Under the pieces are notes generated by a model. The model was given only the letters and a program-made list of their open reading frames with translations. It did no database searches and was not told the origin of the DNA. From NCBI GenBank assembly GCA_017436605.1, contig JAFSCW010000129.1, positions 1 through 51,138 on the forward strand: 51,138 nt of DNA. Direction: 5' to 3'. Numbering within the stretch: position 1 is the first letter of the stretch; the number at the start of each line of letters is the position of its first letter. Source of the DNA: Clostridia bacterium. Its GTDB lineage: Bacteria; Bacillota; Clostridia; Christensenellales; Aristaeellaceae. The position numbers and the translations under genes were made by a program. Below, piece after piece: positions 39,004 to 47,709 of this stretch.

Positions 39004-39039
39004 TTTCCCCTTTTCAATCGTCTCTCAACTCCTTTTTCC

Positions 39040-39075
39040 GGGGCACCCATAACGCAGGGTGCCCCTCTCTTTTTG
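39040..39075 (+). terminator. TSCPD operon terminator
   Basis: GGGGCACCC and GGGTGCCCC form a 9-bp stem followed by a T-rich tract. Confidence 0.88.
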
Positions 39076-39161
39076 CCTCTCCGGCGTCCGCCTGCGTATC
39101 CACTGACTCCGCGCAATTCTGAAACACCTGCATAAATTCCGACAAAAATTATTATTCTCAA

Positions 39162-39240
39162 TTGACAGCGCCTTTGCTGGTATTTTATAATGTAATTACC
39201 ACGTGCTGTCTGTATTTCCGAACGAGAAAAATACGGCAGC
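39162..39240 (+). promoter_or_regulatory. promoter and leader hairpin of TRAP system 2
   Basis: TTGACA (39162-39167) and TATAAT (39186-39191) are 18 bases apart. In the leader, GCTGTCTGTATTT (39205-39217) pairs with AAATACGGCAGC (39229-39240) with one bulge, just before the ribosome binding site; it may stabilise the mRNA. Confidence 0.75.
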
Positions 39241-39267
39241 AAGAATTTATTTAGGAGGTCTTTCTTT

Positions 39268-40260
39268 ATGAAGAAGATCCTGGCTCTCGTTTTCGTCCTG
39301 GCCCTGCTGATTCCGTGCGGCGCTCTGGCGGCCGATCCGAACGGCACCGCCACCCTCACCCTCAGCTACGGCGACGTGAACCCGTTCGGACACGTTATCG
39401 TCAACGCTGCGGAGTACTTCCGTGACCAGCTCTACGAAAAGACCGAAGGCCGCATCTGGATGGAGATCTATCCCTCCGGCCAGCTGGGCGACGACGCTGA
39501 GTGCTATCAGGGCATGCAGATGGGCGCTGTGGACATGTACCGCGGCAACGCCTCTTCCCTGACCGACTTCGGCAAGAACCAGATCTCCGCTCTGGCCCTG
39601 CCGTACATCTTCCGTGACCGCACCCACTTCTGGGACGTCTGCACCAGCGAGCTGGGCGACTCCATCCTCGCCAACCTGCAGGAGTGCGGCACCGGCATGG
39701 TCGCCCTGTGCTTCCTGGATGAAGGCTCCCGCAACTTCTTCACCACCACCAAGCCGGTGACCAAGCTCTCCGACCTGGCTGGCCAGAAGATCCGCGTGCA
39801 GCAGTCCGCCCTGATGATGGACACCGTCTCCGCCCTGGGCGCTTCCCCGACTCCGGTTGACTACGCCGAGCTCTACACCTCCCTGCAGAGCGGCATCGTC
39901 GACGGCGCCGAGAACCCGCCGGCCTCCTACTACAGCAACAAGTTCTTCGAGGTTGCTCCGTACTACACCCTCGACGGCCACACCTACAGCCCGTCCGTCA
40001 TCCTGATCTCCGAGATGATCTGGAACACCCTGTCCGCTGAGGATCAGGCCATCATGCGTGAAGTCGCCGACATGACCGAAGTTTACAACCGCGCCGAGAT
40101 CGAGGCTGCCGACCAGGCCGCTTACGAGTCCCTGAAGGCCAACGGCGTCCAGATCCTCGAGCTGGAAGACCAGGCTGCGTGGGTCGAAGCCATGGGTCCG
40201 GTTTACGAGAAGCACGGCAAGGACTTCCTCGATCTGATCGCTCAGATCCAGGGCATGTAA
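39268..40260 (+). CDS. dctP: TRAP substrate-binding protein (DctP), system 2
   Basis: This 330-residue binding protein has a Sec signal (KKILALVFVLALLIPCGALA). DctP features include YFRDQLYEKTEGRIWMEIYPSGQLGDDAEC, AGQKIRVQQSALMMDTVSALGASPTPVDYAELYTSLQSGIVDGAENP, and the conserved ligand-clamp region around IRVQ. It captures a solute, probably a carboxylate, for import. The ATG follows AGGAGG. The codon choice is strongly biased to C-ending codons compared with neighbours, which suggests high expression. Confidence 0.95.
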   Translation: MKKILALVFVLALLIPCGALAADPNGTATLTLSYGDVNPFGHVIVNAAEYFRDQLYEKTEGRIWMEIYPSGQLGDDAECYQGMQMGAVDMYRGNASSLTDFGKNQISALALPYIFRDRTHFWDVCTSELGDSILANLQECGTGMVALCFLDEGSRNFFTTTKPVTKLSDLAGQKIRVQQSALMMDTVSALGASPTPVDYAELYTSLQSGIVDGAENPPASYYSNKFFEVAPYYTLDGHTYSPSVILISEMIWNTLSAEDQAIMREVADMTEVYNRAEIEAADQAAYESLKANGVQILELEDQAAWVEAMGPVYEKHGKDFLDLIAQIQGM

Positions 40261-40300
40261 TTCAGCCGCAGCAAACACGTTTCATTCCGGTTGATTGCCA

Positions 40301-40338
40301 AAGGGCTGCTGCTGTCCGGCAGCAGCCCTTTTCTTTTC
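40301..40338 (+). terminator. dctP-dctQ intergenic terminator/attenuator 2
   Basis: AAGGGCTGCTGC (40301-40312) and GCAGCAGCCCTT (40319-40330) form a perfect 12-bp stem followed by TTCTTTT. It lies within the operon at the same place as in TRAP system 1. Confidence 0.8.
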
Positions 40339-40371
40339 CTGACTCCATACCAAAGGAGGTCCCCCTTCACC

Positions 40372-40863
40372 ATGATTGAAAAAATCCTGAATCGTTTCTA
40401 CTGGCTGGCCGAGTGCCTTTGCAAAATCATGATGATCGTTCAGATTATCTGTGTTGCATTCGTCGTTATCGGCCGCTTCGTCTTCTCCAAGACGCCGGCC
40501 TGGGGCGAGGAAACCACCCTGCTGTGCCTCGTCTGGGTCGCCCTGATCAGCGCGGCCATCACCCTGCGCGAGAACGGCCACATGCGCATCACGGCATTCG
40601 ACGAGCATCTTTCCAAGAAGACGCTCTTCGTTCTCGACCTGATCACCAACGCCTTCCTGCTCCTCTTTGCCTGTTTCATGATCAAGGAAGGCCTCAACCT
40701 CGCCAAGATCACCAGCATGAGCATTCTCCCTGGCCTGCGCATCAAATCCAGCTGGCTCTACTCTGCGACCTGGGTGTCCGGCATCGTCTACATCATTGCC
40801 GTTCTTGAAAGCGTTTGGCGCCTTCTGACCGGCAGGGAAATGCCGAAAGCTCCTGAAGCTTAA
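40372..40863 (+). CDS. dctQ: TRAP transporter small permease (DctQ), system 2
   Basis: This 163-residue four-helix protein has DctQ features (FVVIGRFVFSKTPAWGEETTLLCLVWVALISAAITLRENGHMRITAFDEHL). The ATG at 40372 is chosen because AAAGGAGG lies just upstream; the longer frame begins inside the intergenic hairpin. It is 15 bases from dctM and works with it. Confidence 0.93.
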   Translation: MIEKILNRFYWLAECLCKIMMIVQIICVAFVVIGRFVFSKTPAWGEETTLLCLVWVALISAAITLRENGHMRITAFDEHLSKKTLFVLDLITNAFLLLFACFMIKEGLNLAKITSMSILPGLRIKSSWLYSATWVSGIVYIIAVLESVWRLLTGREMPKAPEA

Positions 40864-40878
40864 GGAGGATATTTTCAA

Positions 40879-42177
40879 GTGGATGCAAATACGATTGCAA
40901 CGATCATTCTGATCGGTTCGTTCTTTGTGCTCATCGCACTGCGCTTCCCGATCGCCTTTGCGCTCGGCGTTTCTTCCGTTCTGTGCTGCGCCTACATCGG
41001 CAGGCCCATCACCATGGTTGCCCAGAACATCGTCCGCGGCATCAACACCTTCTCGCTGATGGCCGTTCCCTTCTTCATCATAGCAGGTGAAGTCATGGGC
41101 GCAGGCGGCATATCCGACCGGCTCATCAAGCTGGCCGACGCCTGCGTCGGCTGGATGCGCGGCGGTCTGGCCATCGTCAACTGTCTTGACTCCACCTTCT
41201 TCGGCGGCATCTCCGGTTCCTCCGCTGCCGATACCGCCTCCCTCGGCCCGATCGTCATCCCGATGATGACTAAGCAGGGCTACCCGCTCGAGTTCGCCAC
41301 CAGCATCACCATCGCCAGCTCCGTGCAGGGCATCCTGATTCCGCCGAGCCACAACATGGTCATCTACGCCATGGTCGCCGGCTCCGTTTCCGTCGGCGCG
41401 CTGTTCATGGCCGGTCTGGTGCCCGGTATCCTGCTCGGTCTGGCGCTGGCTGTCTACTGCTATGTGCAGGCTGTCCGCCACAACTATCCGCGCGGCTCCG
41501 CCTTCTCCCTCAAGAAAATCTTTGTCACCCTGAAGGAATCCATCCTGAGCCTGTTCACCCTGCTGATCGTCGTCTTTGGCGTCACCCTGGGCATCTTCAC
41601 CGCGACCGAGGCCGCCGGCTTCGCCTGCATCTGGTCCATCTTCCTCGCCCTGGTCGTCTATCGCGAGATCACCGTGAAGGATCTGTGGAAGCTGCTGGGC
41701 AAGGCCATGCGCACCATCTCCATGGTCATGATCCTGATCGGCACCTCCGCCGCCTTCGGCTGGCTGCTGGGCTTCCTGAAGGTGCCGGAGATGGTCTCCA
41801 ACCTGATTCTCGGCTTCTCCACCAACAAGGTTGTCGTTCTCCTGATCATCAACCTGCTGCTGCTGATGTTCGGCATGCTGATGGATATGGCCGCGATCAT
41901 CACCATCACCACCCCGATCCTCCTGCCCATCGCCATGCAGATCGGCATGGATCCGATCCACTACGGCGCGATGATGCTCCTCAACCTGGGCATCGGCCTG
42001 CTGACCCCGCCGGTCGGCAATACCCTGTTCATCGGCGCCGCCATCACCGGCATGAAGATCGAGAAGCTCGCCAAGGCGACCATCCCGTTCTACATCGTCA
42101 TGGCGACCATGCTGATGCTGATCACCTTCGTTCCGGAAATCGTTCTGACCGTACCGCGTCTGATGGGTTACCTGTAA
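40879..42177 (+). CDS. dctM: TRAP transporter large permease (DctM), system 2
   Basis: This 432-residue, 12-helix DctM protein shows RFPIAFALGVSSVL, PFFIIAGEVMGAGGISDRLIKL, FGGISGSSAADTASLGPIVIPMM and GLLTPPVGNTLFIGAAI. It starts at a GTG ten bases after AAGGAGG. It forms the transport channel of system 2; its substrate is unknown, and its neighbours are the FMN/TSCPD genes rather than a catabolic operon. Confidence 0.95.
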   Translation: MDANTIATIILIGSFFVLIALRFPIAFALGVSSVLCCAYIGRPITMVAQNIVRGINTFSLMAVPFFIIAGEVMGAGGISDRLIKLADACVGWMRGGLAIVNCLDSTFFGGISGSSAADTASLGPIVIPMMTKQGYPLEFATSITIASSVQGILIPPSHNMVIYAMVAGSVSVGALFMAGLVPGILLGLALAVYCYVQAVRHNYPRGSAFSLKKIFVTLKESILSLFTLLIVVFGVTLGIFTATEAAGFACIWSIFLALVVYREITVKDLWKLLGKAMRTISMVMILIGTSAAFGWLLGFLKVPEMVSNLILGFSTNKVVVLLIINLLLLMFGMLMDMAAIITITTPILLPIAMQIGMDPIHYGAMMLLNLGIGLLTPPVGNTLFIGAAITGMKIEKLAKATIPFYIVMATMLMLITFVPEIVLTVPRLMGYL

Positions 42178-42196
42178 ACCACGCAGCGCAAAGCAA

Positions 42197-42248
42197 AAGA
42201 CCTTCTTTCCTCCATCCCTGCGGATGGAGCGAAAGAAGGTCTTTTTTT
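42197..42248. terminator. terminator between TRAP system 2 and pepV
   Basis: A long two-part stem, AAGACCTTCTTTC with GAAAGAAGGTCTT and an inner CTCCATCC/GGATGGAG, with T7 on the + strand. It can serve both convergent genes. Confidence 0.88.
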
Positions 42249-42268
42249 ATGCTGCAGCGTCGCCGCTC

Positions 42269-43645
42269 TCATTCCGCCGCCATCGCGTACATCGCTTCCG
42301 CCAGGATGTTCGCGTTGTCCAGCAGGCGGCTGATTTCCATGAATTCGTCGGGCTTGTGCTCGCGCACCTCGTCGCCCGGGAAGATCGGGCCGAAGGCCAG
42401 CACATTGGGCAGCATCTTCGCATAGGTGCCGCCGCCGATGCTCTTGGGCCGCGAAACCGCATCGCCGGTGCAGTCCCTGTAGACCTGCATCAGCCTGCGC
42501 ACAAGCCCGCTGTCCTCGGCCATATACAGGCAGTTTTTGTGGGTCGCCGCCGTCCTGCAAAAGCCGGCCGCCTCGAACGCCGCCTGCACCTGCGGGCCGC
42601 ACAGCTCAAAGCGCTTTGTCACGGGATAGCGGTAATTGAGCCTGACCTCGATCGAGCTTTCATCCCCCAGCAGAACGCCGAAGTTGTTGGTCAGCGCGCC
42701 GGATACCTCATCCGCCATCGCAATGCCCAAGGACGCGCCGTCGTATTCCATGCCCAGCTTCTCCGCGAGGAAGCGGATCGCCGCAGCGAGCCTTCCCTCA
42801 AGAGGCAGCCTCTTCAGGAACTGCACAAGGCGGCCGTTGGCATTGACGCCCTCCTGCGGCGTTCCGCCATGCGCGCTGACGCCAAATGCCTCGATCTTCA
42901 CGCCCTCTTCCGTGCGCGTGCAAGCGATCTCCGGCGCAGCTTCCGCGCAGATCGTCTCCGCCATTTCAGGGGAACAGGCAAACCGCGCCATCGCATAATC
43001 GGGAACGATGTTATGCGCCGTTCCGCCGCGCATTTCCAGCAGGCGCAGCGGCCCTTCCTGCCGGAAACTGCAGACATAGATTTCCGTGATCAGGCCCTTT
43101 TCCCCGTTGATGACGGGATATTCGCCGTCCGGCGTGACGCCCATAACGGGGATTTCGCCGCCGTGCTCGCGGTAATACTTCATATCGGCACTGCCCGTCT
43201 CCTCGTTCAGGCCGAACAGGATGCGGATGCGGCGCCTGAGCGGCAGCCCGGATTCGGCAATGGCCCTGAGCGCATACAGCGCCGCGATCGTCGGGCCCTT
43301 GTCGTCCATCGCTCCGCGCCCATAGATGCGCCCATCCCGCACAAGGCCTTCATAGGGCGGCACAGACCAGCCCTCTCCCGCCGGAACGACGTCCAGATGG
43401 CCCAGCACGGCGACCATTTCCTCGCCCTCGCCGTATTCGCAATAGCCCACCTGATGATCCATATGAGCGGCGGAAAAGCCCATCTCCTGCGCCAGATCGA
43501 GCATGTACGCAAGGCTGTCCTGCACAGGCCTGCCGTAGGGATAGCCGCTTCCATCCTCGCAATATACGCTGGGGATGCGGATCAGGCCCTGAAGATTCCG
43601 GACCAGCTCCTCCTGATAGCCTTCAATCAAGGCGCGAAAACGCAT
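42269..43645 (-). CDS. pepV: M20 family dipeptidase, PepV-like
   Basis: This 458-residue zinc peptidase shows VLGHLDVVPAGEGWS, GRGAMDDKGPTIAALYAL, FGLNEETGS and the lid-domain feature GVSAHGGTPQEGVNA. Near the C-terminus is SIGGGTYAKMLPNVLAFGP. The PepV family hydrolyses dipeptides in the cytosol. The ATG at 43645 is seven bases after GGAGGGAGG; an in-frame TTG further upstream covers the ribosome binding site. It lies downstream of the CapA-like gene, 57 bases away, and is probably co-transcribed. Confidence 0.92.
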   Translation of the reverse strand: MRFRALIEGYQEELVRNLQGLIRIPSVYCEDGSGYPYGRPVQDSLAYMLDLAQEMGFSAAHMDHQVGYCEYGEGEEMVAVLGHLDVVPAGEGWSVPPYEGLVRDGRIYGRGAMDDKGPTIAALYALRAIAESGLPLRRRIRILFGLNEETGSADMKYYREHGGEIPVMGVTPDGEYPVINGEKGLITEIYVCSFRQEGPLRLLEMRGGTAHNIVPDYAMARFACSPEMAETICAEAAPEIACTRTEEGVKIEAFGVSAHGGTPQEGVNANGRLVQFLKRLPLEGRLAAAIRFLAEKLGMEYDGASLGIAMADEVSGALTNNFGVLLGDESSIEVRLNYRYPVTKRFELCGPQVQAAFEAAGFCRTAATHKNCLYMAEDSGLVRRLMQVYRDCTGDAVSRPKSIGGGTYAKMLPNVLAFGPIFPGDEVREHKPDEFMEISRLLDNANILAEAMYAMAAE

Positions 43646-43702
43646 GCCATTTCCTCCCTCCAAGTCCGGCCGGCAAACCGCCTGATCTGCCGGCGTCCGC
43701 GG

Positions 43703-44869
43703 TCAATCCTCCAGCTGGCGAAGGATATACGCCTTAACCCTGTCCAGCCTGCTTTTCTTCCATGCGCCCTCCTCCGCCTTGCGGGAGAAGGGCACGATCA
43801 CGCCGAAGTCCATGTGTGCGTCCTTGAAATAGCCGTCCGGTTCCTCGCTGAAGAAATAGCCGTCCCAGATCTCCTGCGACGCATCGGTAAAGCGCTTTGG
43901 CTCGAGGTAGATCATCTTGCGCATATCCTCCGCCACAAAGGCCTTCGCAGAAAGCGGCGCGAGCAGCTCGTATTCCTGCTCAGGGATATCCGTAAAGACG
44001 TCGGGCAGCGGCGCAGTATCAATGCGTTCCTCGCCGCGGATGATCCGGACGCCGACCGCCTCAAAGTCCATGCTTTCCGGCGTAAAAACGAGCTTGAGCA
44101 GAACGCCCGTATCGGTATACAGATGCACGCGCTGATAATTCGTATCGAAAATGAAATTGCCGAGCGAATAGAAGATCGCCTTGCCGTTTTCAAACAGCTC
44201 GTAGTTCTCGGGCACATGCGGATGATGCGCCACCACCACATCTGCGCCGAGCTCCAGATACTTCAGGTAGCGATCGCGCGTATAGGGGCTGGGCAGGCTG
44301 GTGAATTCCTCGCCGCCATGGGCGACCACCACGCACCATCTGCACCGCGCTTTGATCTCAGCGATGCGCGCAGCGATCCGCGCCATATCGTCCCAGCGGA
44401 AGATGCCGGCCGAATTTTCCGTCGCGGGGATACACTCCGCCATGTAGGAAACGCCGAACATGCCGATGCCGCCCGCCTCAAAAAGATACACCGGCTCGGA
44501 CGCCTCCTCGATATTCAGCCCCGCGCCGAAGGTTTTGCATCCCATCTCCGCCGCAATCCTGCGCGTGCTGATCACGCCGTCCCGGCCCGCATCCATGGTG
44601 TGGTTGTTGCCGATGCTCCAGATATCCGCGCCCATTTTCTCCAGCACGCGCGTCGCCGCCGGGTTCATGCTGTGGAAGAACACGCCGCGCGATCCGTCGT
44701 CCGCCGCCTCGATCAGCGCGCCCTCAACGTTGGCGACGGTATGATCCGCGCTATGAAAAAAATCGAGCACGGACGGCGACAGCAGGTTTTCATCCTCCCA
44801 GCGCCTGTCCATGTACCGGTCAAACCCGATATCGCCCGTAAACACAATCGACGTTTTCTCTTTGGCCAT
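43703..44869 (-). CDS. CapA family metallophosphatase-like protein
   Basis: The 388-residue protein of the PGA_cap/CapA fold shows VFTGDIGFDRYMDRRW, NVEGALIE, SIGNNHTMDAGRDG, VVVAHGGEEF and VVAHHPHVPENYE, the metal-binding motifs of the calcineurin-like superfamily. CapA takes part in poly-gamma-glutamate synthesis in bacilli. No CapB/CapC genes are here and no signal peptide is visible, so a cytosolic phosphatase-like role is as likely. The ATG follows AAGGAGAG by six bases. Confidence 0.87.
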   Translation of the reverse strand: MAKEKTSIVFTGDIGFDRYMDRRWEDENLLSPSVLDFFHSADHTVANVEGALIEAADDGSRGVFFHSMNPAATRVLEKMGADIWSIGNNHTMDAGRDGVISTRRIAAEMGCKTFGAGLNIEEASEPVYLFEAGGIGMFGVSYMAECIPATENSAGIFRWDDMARIAARIAEIKARCRWCVVVAHGGEEFTSLPSPYTRDRYLKYLELGADVVVAHHPHVPENYELFENGKAIFYSLGNFIFDTNYQRVHLYTDTGVLLKLVFTPESMDFEAVGVRIIRGEERIDTAPLPDVFTDIPEQEYELLAPLSAKAFVAEDMRKMIYLEPKRFTDASQEIWDGYFFSEEPDGYFKDAHMDFGVIVPFSRKAEEGAWKKSRLDRVKAYILRQLED

Positions 44870-44939
44870 GTTCCGCTCTCCTTATTCCGATCATTGCCGG
44901 GACTTCCATGCGCCCGAACGCATCCTGTCAGATGGTTTC

Positions 44940-44969
44940 ATTATAGCACATCAGCAGCCGCGCGCTCAA
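44940..44969 (-). promoter_or_regulatory. promoter of the capA-like/pepV pair
   Basis: Leftward TTGAGC (44964-44969), 18 bases, TATAAT (44940-44945) with an extended -10 TGC. It lies 71 bases upstream of the CapA-like gene. Confidence 0.65.
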
Positions 44970-45018
44970 GGACGACAGGAAAACACGTTCGCGATGCAAA
45001 GCTTTCCTCTATCCGCCC

Positions 45019-45047
45019 TTGAATCCCATCCGCAAAGCGGTTACAAT
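45019..45047 (+). promoter_or_regulatory. promoter of the DUF4091 gene
   Basis: TTGAAT (45019-45024) and TACAAT (45042-45047) with a 17-base spacer. Confidence 0.65.
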
Positions 45048-45090
45048 GATGACAGCATCACCATCCGTCAACTGTTCAGGAGGTCGTTTC

Positions 45091-46719
45091 ATGAAAGGAT
45101 TTGCTTCTGCCCGATGCGAGTTCCTCTTCCCCGATACGGCGCTCGGCTCCATGCCCGAATCGCTTTTTGCCGCCTGCGCGAAAAACGGCAGGGTTGGCGT
45201 CCAGCTGCTCTTTGCATGCAGCGCGCCATGTGCTTCCCTTGAAATTTCCGCTGACGGCTTCCGCGCCGAACGCTTCCAGCTTCTGTCCGTCCCCGTCGAA
45301 TACAACACGGGCGACGGCGTCAACCAGGGCGGCGCAATGGTCATCCTGCCCGATGAAAAGCCCGATTACGCTGTCCGCCAGGCGCCCTTCGCCGTATACG
45401 ACTGCCTGCGCCCGCTGGAGAGCAGCGATCTCCCCGCCGAAGACGGGCGCTGCGCCGCATATCTGACGCTCGCTCCGGAGGAGGGCCTCCTGCCCGGCCG
45501 GCACATCGCCGAAATCGCGCTGACGGCAGGCGGCGAACGCCATGTGCTTCGCCTTGAAATCGCGGTCTATCCCGTCGCCTTTGACGAGAACCGCTTCAAG
45601 CAGACCAACTGGTTCAGCATCTGCGCGATGGAGCAGATGCACGGCGTGCGCCGGGGAACGCCGGAATTCTATGCCGTCGTGCGCGCTTATGCGCGCTCCA
45701 TGCGCAGCGTCCATCAGAAGGTCTTCCTCCTGTGGATGCACGAGGATCTCTCCGAGCGCAGGACGAAGCAGCCCTGGACATTCGACTTTGAGGACATGAA
45801 GCCCATCATCGAAATCTTCTTCGAGGAAGGGTTTGACACCTTCGAAACCGGCGGCATCATCTGCCGCGGCTACCGCGCAGACGGCAGCCCGGACATGTAC
45901 ACGGACGATTTCAAATGCGCCGCCGATCCGACCGTTTCCGTTGATTCGCCCGAGGGCTATGCGCTTTTGAGCTGCGAGATGCGCGCCTTTGCCGGTTTTC
46001 TGCGCGAAAACGGCTGGATGGACCGCGTCCTGTTCCATGTCATGGACGAGCCCGACGTGCATTACAAATCCGACGCGGACCTGCAAAAGCGCCGCCTGCA
46101 GTTCTTCGCCGCCGCGAACATCGTGCGCCGCCATCTGCCGGGCGTGCGCATCATCGAGGCCGTCAAGACCACGACCTTCAAAAGCGCGATCGACATCATG
46201 GTGCCCATCACGGACGGCTACCAGCATAACAAGGCAGAGTTCGACGCCTGTATCGCCGCGGGCGAAGAGATATGGACCTACGTCTGCTGCGCGCCGACGG
46301 GCAAATGGCTCAACCGCTTCCTCGATCAGCCGCTGATCCACGGCCGCCTTCTCTTCTGGGGCTGCGCGGCAAATCGACTGCGCGGCTATCTGCACTGGGG
46401 CTACAACCAGTTCGGCGGCGTACCCGATCCCTTCAAGGCGACCAGCGCGCGCAACTGGACCGGCATCGGCACGAACTTCCCCTGCGGCGACGCCTTCATC
46501 GTCTATCCCGGCGACGGCGGCCCATGGCCGAGCATGCGCCTGGAAGCCGAACGCGCCGGCGCGGAGGACGCAGCGCTTTTGGACGCTCTGCTGGCGCTCG
46601 ATCCCGCCGCGCACGACGCCCTCATCGCGCGCGTCTTCCGGGGATTTGACGACTACGACGACGCGCCCGAAGCGCTGGAAAGCGTACACGAAGAACTGCT
46701 TCGCCTGCTGAGCATGTGA
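45091..46719 (+). CDS. DUF4091 glycoside-hydrolase-like protein
   Basis: The 542-residue protein has an N-terminal beta-sandwich of about 180 residues. A TIM-barrel-like DUF4091 region follows (TNWFSICAMEQMHGVRRG, FHVMDEPDVHYKSDADLQKRR, TYVCCAPTGKWLNRFLDQPLIHGRLLFWGCAANRLRGYLHWGYNQ). The family relates to GH123-type enzymes; the DEPD motif carries likely catalytic acids. There is no signal peptide, so the substrate would be an imported oligosaccharide. It neighbours a sugar ABC importer. The ATG at 45091 follows AGGAGGTC. Confidence 0.88.
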   Translation: MKGFASARCEFLFPDTALGSMPESLFAACAKNGRVGVQLLFACSAPCASLEISADGFRAERFQLLSVPVEYNTGDGVNQGGAMVILPDEKPDYAVRQAPFAVYDCLRPLESSDLPAEDGRCAAYLTLAPEEGLLPGRHIAEIALTAGGERHVLRLEIAVYPVAFDENRFKQTNWFSICAMEQMHGVRRGTPEFYAVVRAYARSMRSVHQKVFLLWMHEDLSERRTKQPWTFDFEDMKPIIEIFFEEGFDTFETGGIICRGYRADGSPDMYTDDFKCAADPTVSVDSPEGYALLSCEMRAFAGFLRENGWMDRVLFHVMDEPDVHYKSDADLQKRRLQFFAAANIVRRHLPGVRIIEAVKTTTFKSAIDIMVPITDGYQHNKAEFDACIAAGEEIWTYVCCAPTGKWLNRFLDQPLIHGRLLFWGCAANRLRGYLHWGYNQFGGVPDPFKATSARNWTGIGTNFPCGDAFIVYPGDGGPWPSMRLEAERAGAEDAALLDALLALDPAAHDALIARVFRGFDDYDDAPEALESVHEELLRLLSM

Positions 46720-46737
46720 CCATAAGCGCATACAGAA

Positions 46738-46782
46738 GCGGCGCGTCCGCCCCGGATGGGGAAAGGACGCGCCGCTTTTTCA
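46738..46782 (+). terminator. DUF4091 gene terminator
   Basis: GCGGCGCGTCC (46738-46748) and GGACGCGCCGC (46765-46775) form a perfect 11-bp stem followed by T5. Confidence 0.88.
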
Positions 46783-46883
46783 TATTCTTGTGTGATGTAA
46801 ATCTTTCTGCAAAGAATCGGTCTCGATCGCAAAGCAGCAGGATTGACAGAAGTATGTCGGAAATGCCGCCGGCAGCATGCCGG

Positions 46884-47705
46884 TTACTTCTGATCCACCC
46901 AATTAAGCACCGCCGGCAGATGGCTGTCCCAGTAGTCCCACTCGTGCATGCCGTGATCCTCGACATAGGTATGTTCGATGCCGAGCTTGTCAAGATGCGC
47001 GTGGAAGCGGCGGTTCGGGTCGATCGCCATCATATCCTCCACGCCGCACCACATGCAGATCGCGGGCAGATTCTCCTTCCCGGCAGCCTTCTCAGCCAGC
47101 AGGAAGAGGTTATTGACCTCGTCCGCAGCGAAACGCTCGCGCGGGCCATAGGTCGTCAGGAACTGCATCATCGAGCCGAACGCGCGCTCAGAGAGCTCGT
47201 CCTTCTTCGCATAGAGCGCTTCGATCGTCCCGATCTCCCGGCATTCGGGCGGCAGCAGCGCCGCGCGATCGCAGCCGGAGGACATCACCGCGATGCGGCT
47301 GAAACGATCCGGGCAGGCAAGGCCGAGCTTGAGCGCGCCGTAGCCGCCCATCGAAAGGCCCGCCGCCCAGGTATGCTCGCGGTCGGTCAGCACGGGTAGA
47401 TACGCCGCGCAGACCTCCGGAAGCTCCTTTGAAACGAAATCGAAGTAGCGCAGGCCGGCATACTGATTGGTATACGCGCCAAGATGCGTCGTCGGGGTGA
47501 CGATCGCCATGTAGTGCTTGCGGGCATACTGCTCCAGCGCGCTCAGGCGCATGTAGCTGCTTTCGCAGTCGGTCATGCCATGCAGCAGGAGCAGGAGCGG
47601 CATTTTGCCGCGTTCCTCCGTCCGGTAGATATCCGGCAGCACGGCCTCAAACCGCACTTCCATATTCAGCGTCCGGGAAAAATACGCAAACGTCAGATGC
47701 GCCAT
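46884..47705 (-). CDS. esterase, FrmB/acetyl-esterase family
   Basis: The 273-residue cytosolic alpha/beta hydrolase has an oxyanion strand-loop (LLLLLHGMTDCESSYM). The nucleophile elbow is GLSMGGYGALKLGL (Ser118), and a late catalytic His lies in DHGMHEWDYWDSHLP. Relatives include tributyrin esterase and S-formylglutathione hydrolase, and carbohydrate-acetyl esterases of gut bacteria. Its start lies inside four bases of the permease stop, so it belongs to the sugar ABC operon and probably de-esterifies imported acylated sugars (inference). Confidence 0.9.
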   Translation of the reverse strand: MAHLTFAYFSRTLNMEVRFEAVLPDIYRTEERGKMPLLLLLHGMTDCESSYMRLSALEQYARKHYMAIVTPTTHLGAYTNQYAGLRYFDFVSKELPEVCAAYLPVLTDREHTWAAGLSMGGYGALKLGLACPDRFSRIAVMSSGCDRAALLPPECREIGTIEALYAKKDELSERAFGSMMQFLTTYGPRERFAADEVNNLFLLAEKAAGKENLPAICMWCGVEDMMAIDPNRRFHAHLDKLGIEHTYVEDHGMHEWDYWDSHLPAVLNWVDQK

Positions 47706-47709
47706 ACCA

